64,000 bases of DNA from Kosakonia oryziphila (GTDB lineage: Bacteria > Pseudomonadota > Gammaproteobacteria > Enterobacterales > Enterobacteriaceae), in NCBI RefSeq assembly GCF_900094795.1, contig NZ_FMBC01000017.1, positions 1-64,000 of the forward strand, given 5' to 3'. The notes below the pieces were generated by a model. That model saw nothing but the letters and a program-made list of their open reading frames with translations. It did not search any database and was not told where the DNA came from. The position numbers were made by a program, and so were the translations under genes. Numbering within the stretch: the first letter of the stretch is position 1; every line of letters starts with the position of its first letter. Below, piece by piece: positions 42,360-53,920 of the stretch.

Positions 42360-43115
42360 ACTGCCCTTTAGCCACTGCCAGATACGCCCCAGCGTTTCAT
42401 AGCCTACCCGGTCGCTGTGCATCAGCCAGACCGGGGAAGGAATAATGCGCTCCCACGGATTCAACGGTGACTCAATAGCCATCTGGTTTGCTGGTGCGGG
42501 GAGTGGATGCAGCCCTGCGTGCTGGAAGAAAATAATTGCTCGCGGCAAATGGGATGCGGAGGTCACCAGCAGAAATGGCGCATCGCCGATGGCTCGCTTC
42601 ACCGCCGCCGCTTCTTCTTCCGTATCTTTTGGATCATTCAGCGTGATAATTTCGCTGCGTGGGACGCCAAGGCTTTCCGCCACACGCGCACCGGCTTCTG
42701 CGGTGCTGACCGGGTTGGTTTTCGCTGCCGCGCCGGTAAAGATCAGTTTCGCGCCCGGATTGGCCTGCCAGAGGCGAATCCCTTCATTCAGGCGAGGCAA
42801 ACTGTTATTAATCAGGTTTGAGCTGGGCGCCCAGGCATCATTCCAGGTGTAACCACCACCAAGGACGACGATATACTTTACTGGCTGTGTGCCGCGCCAG
42901 GTGGGATATTTCGCTTCGATAGGTTTTAGCAGACCATCTGCGACTGGTTGTAGGCTTAACAGCAGCAAAACCAGCCAGCCGAAAGTAATACATGTCTTAC
43001 CTGTTTTCTGCCAGCGGCTGAACCAGACAAGCATAACTCCCAGCCCGATTACCAAAAGCAAAAAAGGCAGGGGAAGCATCAGGCCGCCCAGGAATTTTTT
43101 TAGGGTGAAAAGCAC
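42336..43115 (-). CDS. elyC: Envelope biogenesis factor ElyC
   Basis: DUF218 protein (old name YcbC). In E. coli it is needed for peptidoglycan synthesis at low temperature and influences lipid carrier use. 259 residues: two N-terminal membrane helices (about 10-55), then the DUF218 domain with VVLGGGYTWND, NEGIRLWQANPGAKLIFTG and DTEEEAAAVK. The start is GTG at 43115 with AAGGAGACG before it. The longer frame to 43283 overlaps cmoM and lacks a ribosome site. Confidence 0.95.
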   Translation of the reverse strand: MLFTLKKFLGGLMLPLPFLLLVIGLGVMLVWFSRWQKTGKTCITFGWLVLLLLSLQPVADGLLKPIEAKYPTWRGTQPVKYIVVLGGGYTWNDAWAPSSNLINNSLPRLNEGIRLWQANPGAKLIFTGAAAKTNPVSTAEAGARVAESLGVPRSEIITLNDPKDTEEEAAAVKRAIGDAPFLLVTSASHLPRAIIFFQHAGLHPLPAPANQMAIESPLNPWERIIPSPVWLMHSDRVGYETLGRIWQWLKGSSDQPGEQ

Positions 43116-43233
43116 AGGAAACGTCTCCTTTTTGAGCATATAGCAAGCGATTTCAGCCGATCTTACACCTGATGGGTTCATTCTCGTCACGGCTGTGACA
43201 AAATAACGGTTTTGCCAAAAGCGTGGAGCGTGC

Positions 43234-44028
43234 ATGCAGGATCGTAACTTCGACGATATCGCGGAGAAATTCTCGCGCAACATCTACGGCACCACCAAAG
43301 GGCAGTTGCGGCAGGCGATCCTGTGGCAGGATCTTGATGCGCTGCTGGCAACGCGCGGTAATGTTCCGTTGCGGGTTCTGGATGCTGGCGGAGGCGAAGG
43401 GCAGACGGCGATTCGGATGGCGCAGTTGGGTCACCACGTTACCCTTTGCGATGTATCTAAAGAGATGATCGCGCGTGCGCAAACCGCAGCAGAGGCGAAA
43501 GGTGTGAGCGGTAACATGCATTTTGTACAATGCGCCGTTCAGGATGTGGCTGAGCATTTGGAATCGCCCGTTGATCTGATATTGTTCCATGCTGTGCTTG
43601 AATGGGTGGCAGAACCCATATTTGCATTAGAAAAATTGTGGTCGACGCTACGCCCGGGCGGAGCGTTGTCATTGATGTTTTATAATGCCGACGGTCTGCT
43701 AATGCACAATATGGTGGCAGGGAATTTCGACTACGTGAAAGCAGGTATGCCAAAACGGAAAAAACGTACCCTTTCTCCGGACTATCCGCGCAATCCTGCG
43801 GACGTTTACGGCTGGCTCGAACAGATTGGCTGGCGCATTACCGGTAAAACCGGCGTACGGGTTTTTCACGATTACTTGCGTGAAAAACATCAACAGCACG
43901 ACTGTTTTGACGCATTGCTCGAGCTTGAAACACGCTTTTGTCGTCAGGAGCCGTATATCAGCCTTGGCCGCTATATTCACGTGACAGCGCTTAAGCCGCA
44001 AATCGATGGAAGGACAAACGATGAGTGA
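43234..44028 (+). CDS. cmoM: tRNA 5-carboxymethoxyuridine methyltransferase CmoM
   Basis: Formerly SmtA; SAM-dependent enzyme that methylates cmo5U at the tRNA wobble position. 264 residues against 261. SAM motif I is [16 protein letters not shown] (about 48-63), and the late motif is [12 protein letters not shown]. The end overlaps the mukF start by 8 bases, and it is the first gene of the cmoM-mukFEB unit. Confidence 0.96.
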   Translation: MQDRNFDDIAEKFSRNIYGTTKGQLRQAILWQDLDALLATRGNVPLRVLDAGGGEGQTAIRMAQLGHHVTLCDVSKEMIARAQTAAEAKGVSGNMHFVQCAVQDVAEHLESPVDLILFHAVLEWVAEPIFALEKLWSTLRPGGALSLMFYNADGLLMHNMVAGNFDYVKAGMPKRKKRTLSPDYPRNPADVYGWLEQIGWRITGKTGVRVFHDYLREKHQQHDCFDALLELETRFCRQEPYISLGRYIHVTALKPQIDGRTNDE

Positions 44029-45343
44029 ATTTTCCCAGACAGTCCCCGAACTGGTTGCCTGGGCCAGGAAAAATGATTTCGCTATTTCGCTGCCAGTCGA
44101 CAGGCTCTCTTTCTTGCTGGCTATCGCCACGCTCAACGGCGAGCGTCTTGATGGCGAGATGAGTGAAGGCGAACTGGTGGACGCGTTTCGCCACGTCAGC
44201 GAGGCGTTTGAGCAAACCAGCGAAACCATCGTTCAGCGAGCCAATAACGCTATCAATGACATGGTGCGTCAGCGTTTGTTAAATCGCTTTACCAGCGAAC
44301 TAGTGGAAGGCAATGCGATCTATCGCCTGACGCCGCTCGGCATCGGCATCACTGATTACTACATCCGCCAGCGTGAATTTTCCACGCTGCGCCTCTCTAT
44401 GCAGTTGTCGATTGTGGCAAGCGAGCTAAAACGCGCTGCTGACGCGGCGGAAGAGGGCGGCGACGAATTTCACTGGCATCGTAACGTTTTTGCGCCGCTG
44501 AAATATTCGGTGGCGGAGATTTTCGATAGCATCGATTTAACCCAACGTTTGATGGATGAACAGCAGCAGCAGGTGAAAGATGATATCGCCCAGTTGCTGA
44601 ATAAAGACTGGCGGGCGGCTATCTCCAGCTGTGAACTTTTGTTGTCAGAAACTTCCGGCACACTGCGTGAGTTGCAGGATACGTTGGATGCCGCCGGAGA
44701 CAAACTTCAGGCGAATCTGCTGAGCATTCAGGATGCCACCGTAGGCCGCGACGATCTGGAGTTCCTCGATCAACTGGTGTTCAACCTGCAAAGCAAACTG
44801 GATCGCATCGTGAGCTGGGGTCAGCAGTCGATCGATCTGTGGATCGGTTACGACCGCCACGTGCACAAATTTATCCGTACCGCTATCGATATGGATAAAA
44901 ACCGCGTCTTCGCTCAGCGTCTGCGCCAGTCGGTGCAGTCTTATTTTGATGCGCCGTGGGCATTAATCTACGCCAACGCCGACAGGCTGCTGGATATGCG
45001 CGATGAAGAGATGACGCTGCGTGATGAAGAGGTAACCGGCGAACTGCCGCCAGATCTGGAGTTCGAAGAGTTTAACGAAATCCGCGAGCAGCTAGCGGCA
45101 ATGATTGAGCAGCAACTGGCGATTTACAAAACCAAAGGTGTGCCGCTGGATCTTGGGCTGGTCACCCGCGAATATCTGACGCAGTATCCGCGTGTCCGGC
45201 ATTTCGACATCGCGCGTATTGTAGTCGATCAGGCGGTACGTCTTGGCGTAGCGCAAGCAGATTTCACCGGACTGCCACCGAAATGGCAGCCGATTAATGA
45301 TTACGGAGCCAAGGTACAGGCGCATGTCATCGATAAATATTGA
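44021..45343 (+). CDS. mukF: Chromosome partition protein MukF (kleisin)
   Basis: Kleisin subunit of the MukBEF condensin. 440 residues starting [20 protein letters not shown]-terminal winged helix for dimerisation, a helical middle that binds the MukB neck, and a C-terminal winged helix for the MukB head. The upstream in-frame ATG at 44006 is rejected on family start. Overlaps cmoM by 8 bases and mukE by 20. Confidence 0.98.
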   Translation: MSEFSQTVPELVAWARKNDFAISLPVDRLSFLLAIATLNGERLDGEMSEGELVDAFRHVSEAFEQTSETIVQRANNAINDMVRQRLLNRFTSELVEGNAIYRLTPLGIGITDYYIRQREFSTLRLSMQLSIVASELKRAADAAEEGGDEFHWHRNVFAPLKYSVAEIFDSIDLTQRLMDEQQQQVKDDIAQLLNKDWRAAISSCELLLSETSGTLRELQDTLDAAGDKLQANLLSIQDATVGRDDLEFLDQLVFNLQSKLDRIVSWGQQSIDLWIGYDRHVHKFIRTAIDMDKNRVFAQRLRQSVQSYFDAPWALIYANADRLLDMRDEEMTLRDEEVTGELPPDLEFEEFNEIREQLAAMIEQQLAIYKTKGVPLDLGLVTREYLTQYPRVRHFDIARIVVDQAVRLGVAQADFTGLPPKWQPINDYGAKVQAHVIDKY

Positions 45344-46028
45344 ACAAGTGATGCCGGTTAAACTGGCACAGGCGCTGGCTAACCCGTTGTTTCCGGCGCT
45401 CGACAGCGCATTGCGCTCAGGACGGCATATCGGCCTTGACGAGCTGGATAATCACGCCTTTTTGATGGACTTTCAGGAGTATCTGGAAGAGTTTTACGCG
45501 CGTTACAACGTTGAGCTGATCCGTGCGCCGGAAGGTTTCTTCTATCTGCGCCCGCGCTCCACCACGCTGATTCCGCGTTCGGTGCTTTCCGAGCTGGATA
45601 TGATGGTTGGTAAAATTCTCTGCTACCTGTATCTGAGCCCGGAGCGTCTGGCGAATGAAGGGATCTTCACGCAACAGGAGTTGTACGACGAACTGCTGTC
45701 GCTGGCCGATGAACCGAAACTATTGAAACTGGTCAACAACCGCTCAACCGGCTCCGATCTTGACCGGCAGAAGTTGCAGGAAAAGGTACGCTCCTCACTC
45801 AACCGTCTGCGTCGCCTTGGCATGATTTGGTTTATGGGCAATGACAGCAGCAAATTTCGCATCACGGAATCGGTGTTCCGCTTTGGCGCAGATGTCCGCT
45901 CCGGCGACGATCCGCGTGAAGCGCAACTGCGTATGATCCGCGACGGTGAAGCCATGCCAGTCGAAAACCACTTGCAGCTCAATGATGAGCCTGAAGAAAA
46001 TCAGCCGGATAGCTCGGAGGAAGAGTAA
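45324..46028 (+). CDS. mukE: Chromosome partition protein MukE (kite subunit)
   Basis: Dimeric winged-helix subunit of MukBEF binding MukF and DNA. 234 residues starting [16 protein letters not shown], with an acidic tail. The ATG at 45324 lies inside mukF. The stop and the mukB start share one base (TAATG). Confidence 0.98.
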   Translation: MSSINIEQVMPVKLAQALANPLFPALDSALRSGRHIGLDELDNHAFLMDFQEYLEEFYARYNVELIRAPEGFFYLRPRSTTLIPRSVLSELDMMVGKILCYLYLSPERLANEGIFTQQELYDELLSLADEPKLLKLVNNRSTGSDLDRQKLQEKVRSSLNRLRRLGMIWFMGNDSSKFRITESVFRFGADVRSGDDPREAQLRMIRDGEAMPVENHLQLNDEPEENQPDSSEEE

Positions 46029-49000
46029 TGATCGATCGCGGTAAATTTCGTTCGCTAACGCTGATTAACTGGAACGGCTTTTTCGCCCGCACCTTTGACC
46101 TGGATGAGCTGGTTACCACGCTTTCCGGGGGGAACGGTGCCGGAAAATCCACCACCATGGCGGCGTTTGTCACGGCGTTGATCCCCGATCTGACGCTGCT
46201 GCACTTTCGTAACACCACCGAAGCGGGCGCGACCTCCGGCTCCCGTGATAAAGGGCTGCACGGTAAGCTGAAAGCCGGTGTCTGTTATTCGGTGCTGGAC
46301 GTGATCAACTCCCGCCATCAGCGCGTATTGGTAGGGGTGCGCCTGCAACAGGTTGCCGGGCGCGATCGTAAAGTGGATATTAAACCTTTCGCTATTCAGG
46401 GCCTGCCGACCTCCGTACTGCCGACGCAGTTGCTGACCGAAACGCTGAACGAGCGCCAGGCACGCGTGCTGTCCTTACAGGAAGTGAAAGACAAACTGGA
46501 TGCGATGGAAGGTGTGCAGTTTAAGCAGTTCAACTCCATCACCGATTACCACGCGCTGATGTTCGATCTGGGTATCGTCGCGCGCCGTCTGCGTTCCGCA
46601 TCGGATCGCAGCAAATTCTATCGCCTGATTGAAGCCTCGCTGTACGGCGGGATTTCCAGCGCCATCACCCGTTCGCTGCGCGACTATCTGCTGCCGGAAA
46701 ATAGCGGTGTGCGTAAAGCGTTCCAGGATATGGAAGCGGCGCTGCGCGAAAACCGGATGACGCTGGAAGCGATTCGCGTGACCCAGTCGGATCGCGATCT
46801 GTTCAAACATTTGATCAGCGAAGCCACCAATTATGTGGCGGCGGATTATATGCGCCATGCCAATGAACGCCGCGTGCATCTGGATAAAGCGCTGGAGTTT
46901 CGCCGGGATCTGTTTACCTCGCGCCAACAACTGGCGGCCGAGCAGTTTAAGCATGTCGATATGGCACGTGAGCTGGCAGAACATGCTGGGGCGGAAGGCG
47001 ATCTGGAAGCCGATTACCAGGCGGCCAGCGATCACCTTAACCTGGTGCAAACGGCGCTGCGCCAGCAAGAAAAAATCGAACGCTATGAAGCGGATCTCGA
47101 AGAGTTACAGATTCGCCTCGAAGAGCAGCACGAAGTGGTGGCTGAAGCCGCCGAGCGTCAGGAAGAGAACGAAGCCCGCGCCGAGGCCGCTGAGCTGGAA
47201 GTGGATGAGCTGAAGAGCCAGCTCGCCGATTACCAGCAGGCGCTGGATGTGCAGCAAACCCGCGCTATCCAGTACAACCAGGCGTTGCAGGCGCTGGAAC
47301 GGGCAAAAGAGCTGTGCCGACTGCCGGATCTCACATCGGAAACCGCTAACGAATGGCTGGAAACTTTCCAGGCCAAAGAGCAGGAAGCGACCGAAAAACT
47401 ACTGTCGCTGGATCAGAAATTAAGCGTTGCGCAGACCGCACACAGCCAGTTCGAGCAGGCTTACCAGTTGGTGGCTGCCATCAACGGTCCGCTGGCACGT
47501 AATGAAGCCTGGGAAGTGGCGCGCGAGTTGCTGCGTGATGGTGTAAACCAGCGCCATCTGGCCGAACAGGTGCAGCCGCTGCGCATGCGGCTGAACGAGC
47601 TGGAACAGCGTCTGCGTGAGCAGCAGGAGGCCGAGCGTCTGTTTGCCGAGTTCTGCAAACGTCAGGGTAAACAGTATGACGTCGAAGAACTGGATAACCT
47701 GCATCAGGAACTGGAGGCGCAAATCGCCGCGCTCTCCGATAACGTTGCTGCTGCCGGTGAACAGCGTCTTACGCTGCGTCAGGAGCTGGAACAGCTGCAA
47801 TCGCGCATTCAGACGCTGACCAAGCGCGCGCCGGTATGGCTGGCGGCACAGAGCAGTCTGACGCAACTGAGCGAGCAGAGCGGCGAAGAGTTCGAATCAG
47901 GCCAGCAAGTGACGGAATACCTGCAACAATTGCTGGAGCGTGAGCGCGAAGCGATCGTTGAGCGTGATGAAGTTGGCGCGCGTAAACGTGGCGTCGATGA
48001 TGAAATTGAACGTTTAAGTCAGCCTGGCGGTGCGGAAGATGGTCGTCTGAACGCGCTGGCGGAACGCTTTGGCGGCGTGCTGCTGTCGGAAATTTATGAC
48101 GATGTCAGCATCGACGATGCGCCCTATTATTCAGCGCTGTATGGCCCGTCGCGTCATGCCATTGTAGTTCCTGATCTGTCGCAGGTGGCAGAGATGCTGG
48201 AAGGGCTGGAAGATTGCCCGGAAGATCTCTATTTGATCGAAGGGGATCCGCAATCCTTCGACGATAGCGTGTTCGCCGTCGACGAGCTGGAAAAAGCGGT
48301 AGTGGTGAAAATCGCCGATCGCCAGTGGCGTTATTCGCGTTTCCCATCGCTACCGCTGTTTGGCCGTGCGGCGCGTGAAAGCCGCATCGAAAGCCTGCAC
48401 GCCGAGCGTGAAGAGCTGGCCGAGCGTTTTGCGACGCTCTCTTTCGATGTGCAAAAAACGCAGCGTCTGCATCAGGCATTCAGCCGCTTTATCGGTAGCC
48501 ATCTGGCGGTTGCGTTTGAGGACGATCCGGAAGCGGAAATCCGCACGCTCAACAGTCGCCGCGGCGAGCTGGAACGTGCTATCAGCAATCATGAAAACGA
48601 CAACCAGCAAAACCGTGTGCAGTTTGAGCAGGCGAAAGAGGGTGTTGCCCAGCTTAACCGCCTGCTGCCGCGCGTGAATTTGCTGGCTGACGATACGTTG
48701 GCCGATCGCGTTGATGAAATACAGGAACGTCTGGACGAAGCACAGGAAGCCGCGCGCTTTATTCAGCAGTTTGGTAACCAACTGGCAAAACTGGAACCGG
48801 TCGTTTCTGTACTGCAGAGTGACCCGGAACAGTTTGAGCAGTTAAAAGCCGACTATGCCACATCCCAACAGGTGCAACGCGATGCTCGCCAGCAAGCGTT
48901 TGTGTTGGCGGAAGTGGTACAGCGCCGCGCGCACTTCAGCTACTCCGATTCGGCGGAGATGTTCAACGGTAATAACGATCTGAACGAGAAGTTACGTCAA

Positions 49001-50476
49001 CGTCTGGAGCTGGCGGAAACTGAGCGTACCCGGGCGCGTGAAGCGATGCGCAGCCATGCCGCGCAGTTCAGCCAGTACAACCAGGTACTGGCCTCGCTGA
49101 AAAGTTCGTTTGATACCAAAAAAGAGCTGCTTAACGATCTGCAAAAAGAGTTGCAGGAGATTGGTGTCCGCGCCGATGGCGGCGCGGAAGAGCGGGCGCG
49201 TATTCGTCGTGATGAGCTGCATGCGCATCTCTCCACGAACCGCGCGCGTCGCAATCAACTGGAAAAATCGCTCACCTTCTGTGAAGCGGAAATGGATAAC
49301 CTGACCCGCAAACTGCGTCACCTGGAGCGCAATTATCACGAAATGCGCGAGCAGGTGGTAACGGCAAAAGCGGGCTGGTGCGCGGTAATGCGCATGGTGA
49401 AAGACAATGGTGTCGAGCGGCGTTTACATCGTCGCGAGCTGGCCTATCTTTCGGCTGACGAACTGCGATCCATGTCGGATAAAGCGCTGGGTGCGTTGCG
49501 ACTGGCTGTGGCGGATAACGAACACCTGCGCGATGTGCTGCGTATGTCGGAAGATCCGAAGCGCCCGGAACGTAAGATCCAGTTCTTTGTGGCGGTATAT
49601 CAGCATCTGCGCGAACGTATCCGTCAGGATATTATTCGCACTGACGATCCGGTGGAAGCGATCGAACAGATGGAGATCGAGCTGAGCCGTCTGACGGAAG
49701 AGCTGACCTCGCGCGAGCAGAAATTGGCTATCAGTTCCCGCAGCGTAGCGAACATCATCCGCAAAACCATTCAGCGCGAGCAGAATCGTATTCGCATGCT
49801 GAACCAGGGGCTGCAAAGCGTTTCGTTTGGTCAGGTCAATAGTGTGCGGCTGAACGTGAACGTGCGGGAAAGCCACGCGACGCTGCTGACGGTGCTTTCT
49901 GAACAACATGAACAGCATCAGGATCTGTTTAACAGTAATCGCCTGACCTTCTCGGAAGCGTTGGCGAAGCTTTATCAGCGTCTGAACCCGCAAATCGATA
50001 TGGGCCAGCGGACACCGCAAACCATCGGTGAAGAGCTGCTCGACTACCGCAACTATCTGGAGATGGAAGTGGAAGTTAACCGCGGTTCCGATGGTTGGCT
50101 GCGCGCGGAATCGGGTGCATTGTCGACCGGTGAAGCGATAGGTACCGGGATGTCGATTCTGGTGATGGTGGTGCAGAGCTGGGAAGACGAAGCCCGTCGT
50201 CTGCGCGGCAAGGACATTTCGCCGTGTCGCCTGCTGTTCCTCGACGAAGCGGCGCGTCTTGATGCCCGCTCCATCGCTACGCTGTTTGAACTGTGCGAGC
50301 GTCTGCAGATGCAACTGATTATCGCGGCACCGGAAAATATCAGTCCGGAAAAAGGCACCACCTATAAACTGGTGCGTAAAGTCTTCCAGAATCATGAGCA
50401 TGTACACGTCGTAGGGCTGCGCGGTTTTGCTGCTCAACTGCCGGAGACGCTCCCTGGTACGGCGGATGCCTCTTAA
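46028..50476 (+). CDS. mukB: Chromosome partition protein MukB (SMC-like)
   Basis: SMC-like ATPase that loops and compacts the chromosome with MukEF and topoisomerase IV. 1482 residues against 1486 in K-12. Walker [11 protein letters not shown] at 34-43, long coiled coils (about 290-640 and 780-1110) with a hinge between (about 650-780), and the C-terminal head with signature [12 protein letters not shown] and Walker [12 protein letters not shown]. Last gene of the operon; terminator follows. Confidence 0.99.
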   Translation: MIDRGKFRSLTLINWNGFFARTFDLDELVTTLSGGNGAGKSTTMAAFVTALIPDLTLLHFRNTTEAGATSGSRDKGLHGKLKAGVCYSVLDVINSRHQRVLVGVRLQQVAGRDRKVDIKPFAIQGLPTSVLPTQLLTETLNERQARVLSLQEVKDKLDAMEGVQFKQFNSITDYHALMFDLGIVARRLRSASDRSKFYRLIEASLYGGISSAITRSLRDYLLPENSGVRKAFQDMEAALRENRMTLEAIRVTQSDRDLFKHLISEATNYVAADYMRHANERRVHLDKALEFRRDLFTSRQQLAAEQFKHVDMARELAEHAGAEGDLEADYQAASDHLNLVQTALRQQEKIERYEADLEELQIRLEEQHEVVAEAAERQEENEARAEAAELEVDELKSQLADYQQALDVQQTRAIQYNQALQALERAKELCRLPDLTSETANEWLETFQAKEQEATEKLLSLDQKLSVAQTAHSQFEQAYQLVAAINGPLARNEAWEVARELLRDGVNQRHLAEQVQPLRMRLNELEQRLREQQEAERLFAEFCKRQGKQYDVEELDNLHQELEAQIAALSDNVAAAGEQRLTLRQELEQLQSRIQTLTKRAPVWLAAQSSLTQLSEQSGEEFESGQQVTEYLQQLLEREREAIVERDEVGARKRGVDDEIERLSQPGGAEDGRLNALAERFGGVLLSEIYDDVSIDDAPYYSALYGPSRHAIVVPDLSQVAEMLEGLEDCPEDLYLIEGDPQSFDDSVFAVDELEKAVVVKIADRQWRYSRFPSLPLFGRAARESRIESLHAEREELAERFATLSFDVQKTQRLHQAFSRFIGSHLAVAFEDDPEAEIRTLNSRRGELERAISNHENDNQQNRVQFEQAKEGVAQLNRLLPRVNLLADDTLADRVDEIQERLDEAQEAARFIQQFGNQLAKLEPVVSVLQSDPEQFEQLKADYATSQQVQRDARQQAFVLAEVVQRRAHFSYSDSAEMFNGNNDLNEKLRQRLELAETERTRAREAMRSHAAQFSQYNQVLASLKSSFDTKKELLNDLQKELQEIGVRADGGAEERARIRRDELHAHLSTNRARRNQLEKSLTFCEAEMDNLTRKLRHLERNYHEMREQVVTAKAGWCAVMRMVKDNGVERRLHRRELAYLSADELRSMSDKALGALRLAVADNEHLRDVLRMSEDPKRPERKIQFFVAVYQHLRERIRQDIIRTDDPVEAIEQMEIELSRLTEELTSREQKLAISSRSVANIIRKTIQREQNRIRMLNQGLQSVSFGQVNSVRLNVNVRESHATLLTVLSEQHEQHQDLFNSNRLTFSEALAKLYQRLNPQIDMGQRTPQTIGEELLDYRNYLEMEVEVNRGSDGWLRAESGALSTGEAIGTGMSILVMVVQSWEDEARRLRGKDISPCRLLFLDEAARLDARSIATLFELCERLQMQLIIAAPENISPEKGTTYKLVRKVFQNHEHVHVVGLRGFAAQLPETLPGTADAS

Positions 50477-50492
50477 CGGTAGGGCAGGTTAC

Positions 50493-50520
50493 AAAGGCGG
50501 CACAGGTGTCGCCTTTTTTA
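50493..50520 (+). terminator. mukB terminator
   Basis: Stem AAAGGCG/CGCCTTT extended by further pairs, followed by a T run. Located 17 bases after the mukB stop. Confidence 0.85.
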
Positions 50521-50555
50521 TTTACTGTAAGGGCCGCTGCGGCCTGTGCTTCATC

Positions 50556-50570
50556 TTTAAATTTCTTTAC
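50556..50570 (-). promoter_or_regulatory. CpxR-like box upstream of ldtD
   Basis: Read on the minus strand GTAAA-GAAAT-TTAAA, matching GTAAA-N5-GTAAA with one mismatch, about 90 bases before ldtD. In E. coli ldtD is induced by the Cpx envelope stress response. A -10-like TATACT lies at 50602-50607. Confidence 0.45.
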
Positions 50571-50661
50571 ATTAGGTCAGGCAAATGCTTTTTTGTCTTA
50601 ATATACTGAGAAAAGGTGACGCACATGTCACCAGCAATGTGAGAGAAACAGGGGGCAAGGG

Positions 50662-52464
50662 ATGTTGCTTAAGAAGTTAAATGGTCGTCGGATGTCAGCG
50701 CTGAGTTTGTGTCTGACACTGGCATTTGCTCCACTGTTCAGCGTACAGGCCGATGAGCCTGAAATCGTGCCAGTTGATAGTTCCGCCACGCCGGGCGATC
50801 AACCGACCGTGTTACAAGAGCCGCAGGCGCAATCGCCTGCTACCGCTATGTTAATCGGCGTGAAGCCTTATCCTGCTGGCGTTTCTGTGGCAGATGTTCG
50901 TGCACAGTTGCAGTCGCAATTGCCTGCCAACTGGACGCCCGTCTATATGAATCAACTGGCGGCCCTGTATGCGGCGCGCGGTCAGAAACCCATGTGGGAT
51001 AACCACGATGCAGTGCAGGCGTTTCAACAGCAACTAGCTGAAGTGGCGATTGCCGGTTTCCAGCCGCAATTCACCACCTGGATTGAGCTGTTAACCGACC
51101 CGGGTGTTTCCGGTATGGCGCGTGATGTGGTGCTCTCTGACGCCATGTTGGGTTATCTGCATTTTGTGGCCGATATTCAGACCAAAGGCCAGCGCTGGCT
51201 TTATAGCGATAAACCCTATGTGCTGGCAACGCCAGCGATTTCGGTGATCAATCAGTGGCAACTGGCGCTGGATAACGGTTCGTTGCCGTCATTCATTCAG
51301 AGCCTTGCACCACATCATCCGCAATATGCCGCTATGCATCAGTCATTACTGGCGTTGGTGGGGGATTCTCGCCCGTGGCCGCAAATCGTTAGTAACGTCG
51401 CACTGCGGCCAGGGCAGTGGAGCAACGATGTTCCGGCGTTGCGTGAGATCCTGCAACGTACCGATATGCTGGAGGGCGGGCCGAACATCGTGCTGTCTGG
51501 CGATCGGGGCGCAGTCAGTACCTCTGCGGCGTCGAGCAGAAAAAAAGTACCGACGCGTGCGGCTTACGATCAACAACTGGTTGAGGCAGTAAAACGCTTC
51601 CAGGCCTGGCAGGGGCTGTATGCCGATGGCGTGATTGGCCAGGGCACGCGTGACTGGTTGAATGTCAGCCCGTCGCAGCGCGCTGCATTGTTGGCGCTCA
51701 ATATCCAACGGCTGCGCCTGCTGCCAGCGACACTTTCCACCGGCATTATGGTGAATATTCCGGAGTACTCGCTGGTTTATTATCTCAACGGCAGCCAGGT
51801 GCTGGCATCAAGGGTGATAGTCGGGCGCCCCGATCGCAAAACGCCGATGATGAGCAGCGCACTGAATAATGTGGTGGTCAATCCGCCGTGGAACGTACCG
51901 CCAACGCTGGCGCGCAAGGATATTCTTCCGAAGGTAATGAACGATCCGACGTACCTTGAACGCCATGGTTATACCGTCCTGCGTGGCTGGAATAGCAAAG
52001 AGGCGATCGATCCGTCAATGGTTGATTGGGCGACGATTACACCATCGAATTTACCGTTCCGTTTCCAGCAGGCGCCGGGCGTACAGAACTCCCTTGGTCG
52101 TTACAAATTCAATATGCCGAGCTCTGAATCCATCTATTTGCATGACACGCCGAACCATAACCTGTTTCAGAAAGAGACGCGGGCGCTGAGTTCGGGCTGT
52201 GTACGAGTGAATAAGGCGTCTGAACTGGCAAATATGCTGTTGCAGGATGCCGGATGGAGCGATACGCGCATCTCCGATGCTTTAAAGCAGGGAGATACCC
52301 GCTACGTTAATATCCGTCACAATATCCCCGTCAATCTCTACTATCTGACCGCGTTTGTGGGGGCCGATGGTCGCACGCAGTATCGTACAGATATTTACAA
52401 TTACGATCTTACTGCACGATCGGGCGCACAAATCTTGCCAAAAGCTGAACAATTAATCAGATAA
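50662..52464 (+). CDS. ldtD: L,D-transpeptidase LdtD
   Basis: Periplasmic enzyme (old name YcbB) making 3-3 crosslinks in peptidoglycan, insensitive to most penicillins. 600 residues against 615 in K-12. Signal peptide or anchor at the N-terminus (about 1-30), PG-binding_1 domain with [20 protein letters not shown], and YkuD domain with IYLHDTPNH and SSGCVRVN holding the catalytic Cys513. A lid subdomain lies between. The N-terminal 100 and the linker near 270-290 differ much from K-12; the catalytic part is close. Confidence 0.96.
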   Translation: MLLKKLNGRRMSALSLCLTLAFAPLFSVQADEPEIVPVDSSATPGDQPTVLQEPQAQSPATAMLIGVKPYPAGVSVADVRAQLQSQLPANWTPVYMNQLAALYAARGQKPMWDNHDAVQAFQQQLAEVAIAGFQPQFTTWIELLTDPGVSGMARDVVLSDAMLGYLHFVADIQTKGQRWLYSDKPYVLATPAISVINQWQLALDNGSLPSFIQSLAPHHPQYAAMHQSLLALVGDSRPWPQIVSNVALRPGQWSNDVPALREILQRTDMLEGGPNIVLSGDRGAVSTSAASSRKKVPTRAAYDQQLVEAVKRFQAWQGLYADGVIGQGTRDWLNVSPSQRAALLALNIQRLRLLPATLSTGIMVNIPEYSLVYYLNGSQVLASRVIVGRPDRKTPMMSSALNNVVVNPPWNVPPTLARKDILPKVMNDPTYLERHGYTVLRGWNSKEAIDPSMVDWATITPSNLPFRFQQAPGVQNSLGRYKFNMPSSESIYLHDTPNHNLFQKETRALSSGCVRVNKASELANMLLQDAGWSDTRISDALKQGDTRYVNIRHNIPVNLYYLTAFVGADGRTQYRTDIYNYDLTARSGAQILPKAEQLIR

Positions 52465-52502
52465 ATGAAGCAGTTTGGCAAATAGCATTGTCGTAATAAT
52501 TG

Positions 52503-52541
52503 GCAATAATGGGCTTTGTAGGCTACAAAGCCCATTATTGC
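52503..52541. repeat. Perfect 19-bp-arm palindrome between ldtD and mepK
   Basis: Left arm 52503-52521 (GCAATAATGGGCTTTGTAG) and right arm 52523-52541 are exact reverse complements with a single base between. The right arm is followed by TGAGGGG, not by T, so it does not look like a standard terminator. It lies about 40 bases after ldtD and 110 before mepK. Confidence 0.95.
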
Positions 52542-52651
52542 TGAGGGGAAGCTGCCTTGACGCGGTGTTTATAGCCCGGTAAGGTGCCTTTCGTGCGCTA
52601 AAAAAGTGCATAAATTACGTTTAACTTTGCTTATCTATAGAATTTATTATC

Positions 52652-53200
52652 ATGGATAAATTTGACGCTAATCGCCGCAAACTGCTGGCGTTGGGTGGGG
52701 TTGCTCTTGGCGCCGCCATGTTACCAACACGGGCGTTTGCTACCCTTTCCACGCCACGACCGCGTATTCTAACACTGAATAATCTGAATACCGGAGAGTC
52801 TATTAAAGCTGAGTTCTTTGATGGCAGAGGCTATATTCAGGATGAATTAGCAAAACTGAATCATTTTTTCCGTGATTACCGCGCGAATAAAATTAAAACC
52901 ATCGATCCTCAACTGTTTGATCACATCTTTCGCCTGCAGGTGCTGCTGGGAACACGCAAACCTGTGCAACTGATTTCAGGGTATCGTTCAGTCGATACGA
53001 ACAATGAACTTCGCGCGCATAGTCGTGGTGTGGCGAAACAGAGTTATCACACCAAAGGCCAGGCCATGGATTTCCATATTGAAGGGATTTCCCTGAGTAA
53101 TATTCGCAAAGCAGCGTTATCTCTGCGCGCGGGTGGTGTAGGATACTACCCCAGCAGCAACTTTGTGCATATTGATACCGGGCCAGTACGGCACTGGTAA
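52652..53200 (+). CDS. mepK: Murein DD-endopeptidase MepK
   Basis: Periplasmic M15-type peptidase (old name YcbK) that cuts 3-3 and 4-3 crosslinks, allowing wall growth. 182 residues. The N-terminus ANRRKLLALGG is a twin-arginine signal followed by a hydrophobic stretch. Zinc site residues lie in SYHTKGQAMDFHI and NFVHIDTGP. It stands beside ldtD, which makes the 3-3 bonds MepK can cut, a functional pairing. Confidence 0.96.
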   Translation: MDKFDANRRKLLALGGVALGAAMLPTRAFATLSTPRPRILTLNNLNTGESIKAEFFDGRGYIQDELAKLNHFFRDYRANKIKTIDPQLFDHIFRLQVLLGTRKPVQLISGYRSVDTNNELRAHSRGVAKQSYHTKGQAMDFHIEGISLSNIRKAALSLRAGGVGYYPSSNFVHIDTGPVRHW

Positions 53201-53227
53201 ACCTCAGGCCTGAGCTACAGGAGCAGT

Positions 53228-53875
53228 ATGAACTATCGTATTATTCCGGTTACCGCGTTCTCCCAGAATTGTTCGCTTGTCTGGTGTGAACAGACCCAAC
53301 TTGCCGCCGTGGTCGATCCTGGCGGTGATGCAGAGCGTATTATTGCCGAGGTGGATGCTTCCGGCGTGACGCTGACGCAAGTTCTGCTCACGCATGGTCA
53401 TCTTGATCATGTGGGTGCGGCAGCCGAAGTGGCGCAGCATTACGGTGTGCCGATTATCGGCCCGGAAAAAAATGATGAGTTCTGGTTGCAAGGGCTGCCT
53501 GCCCAAAGCCGGATGTTTGGTCTGGATGATTGCCCGCCGCTGACACCCGATCGCTGGTTAAATGAAGGCGATACGGTTACTGTCGGTAAGGTGACATTAC
53601 AGGTATTGCATTGCCCGGGGCATACGCCGGGACATGTGGTGTTTTTTGATGTTCAGTCGCGTTTGCTGGTTTCCGGCGACGTGATCTTTAAAGGCGGCGT
53701 TGGGCGCAGTGATTTTCCGCAGGGGAATCATGCGCAGTTGATTGATTCAATCAAACGTAAATTGCTGCCTCTCGGTGATGACATCACTTTTATTCCTGGC
53801 CATGGGCCGATGTCGACGCTGGGCAATGAACGGCTCCACAACCCGTTCCTGCAGGATGAATTACCGGTGTGGTGA
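53228..53875 (+). CDS. gloC: Hydroxyacylglutathione hydrolase GloC (type II glyoxalase II)
   Basis: Metallo-beta-lactamase-fold enzyme (old name YcbL) hydrolysing S-lactoylglutathione in methylglyoxal removal. 215 residues. Metal motif [11 protein letters not shown] (about 56-66), then GHTPGHVVF and [15 protein letters not shown]. The ribosome site is in the ACAGGAGCAG preceding ATG at 53228. Follows mepK after 27 bases. Confidence 0.96.
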   Translation: MNYRIIPVTAFSQNCSLVWCEQTQLAAVVDPGGDAERIIAEVDASGVTLTQVLLTHGHLDHVGAAAEVAQHYGVPIIGPEKNDEFWLQGLPAQSRMFGLDDCPPLTPDRWLNEGDTVTVGKVTLQVLHCPGHTPGHVVFFDVQSRLLVSGDVIFKGGVGRSDFPQGNHAQLIDSIKRKLLPLGDDITFIPGHGPMSTLGNERLHNPFLQDELPVW

Positions 53876-53877
53876 AT

Positions 53878-53904
53878 AAAAAAGGGTCGCTTCGGCGACC
53901 CTTT
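53878..53904. terminator. Bidirectional terminator between gloC and aspC
   Basis: Stem AAAGGGTCGC/GCGACCCTTT with a TTCG tetraloop. The minus strand continues TTTTTTA, so it is stronger for aspC than for gloC. Confidence 0.88.
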
Positions 53905-53920
53905 CTGCATGCGTCACATT

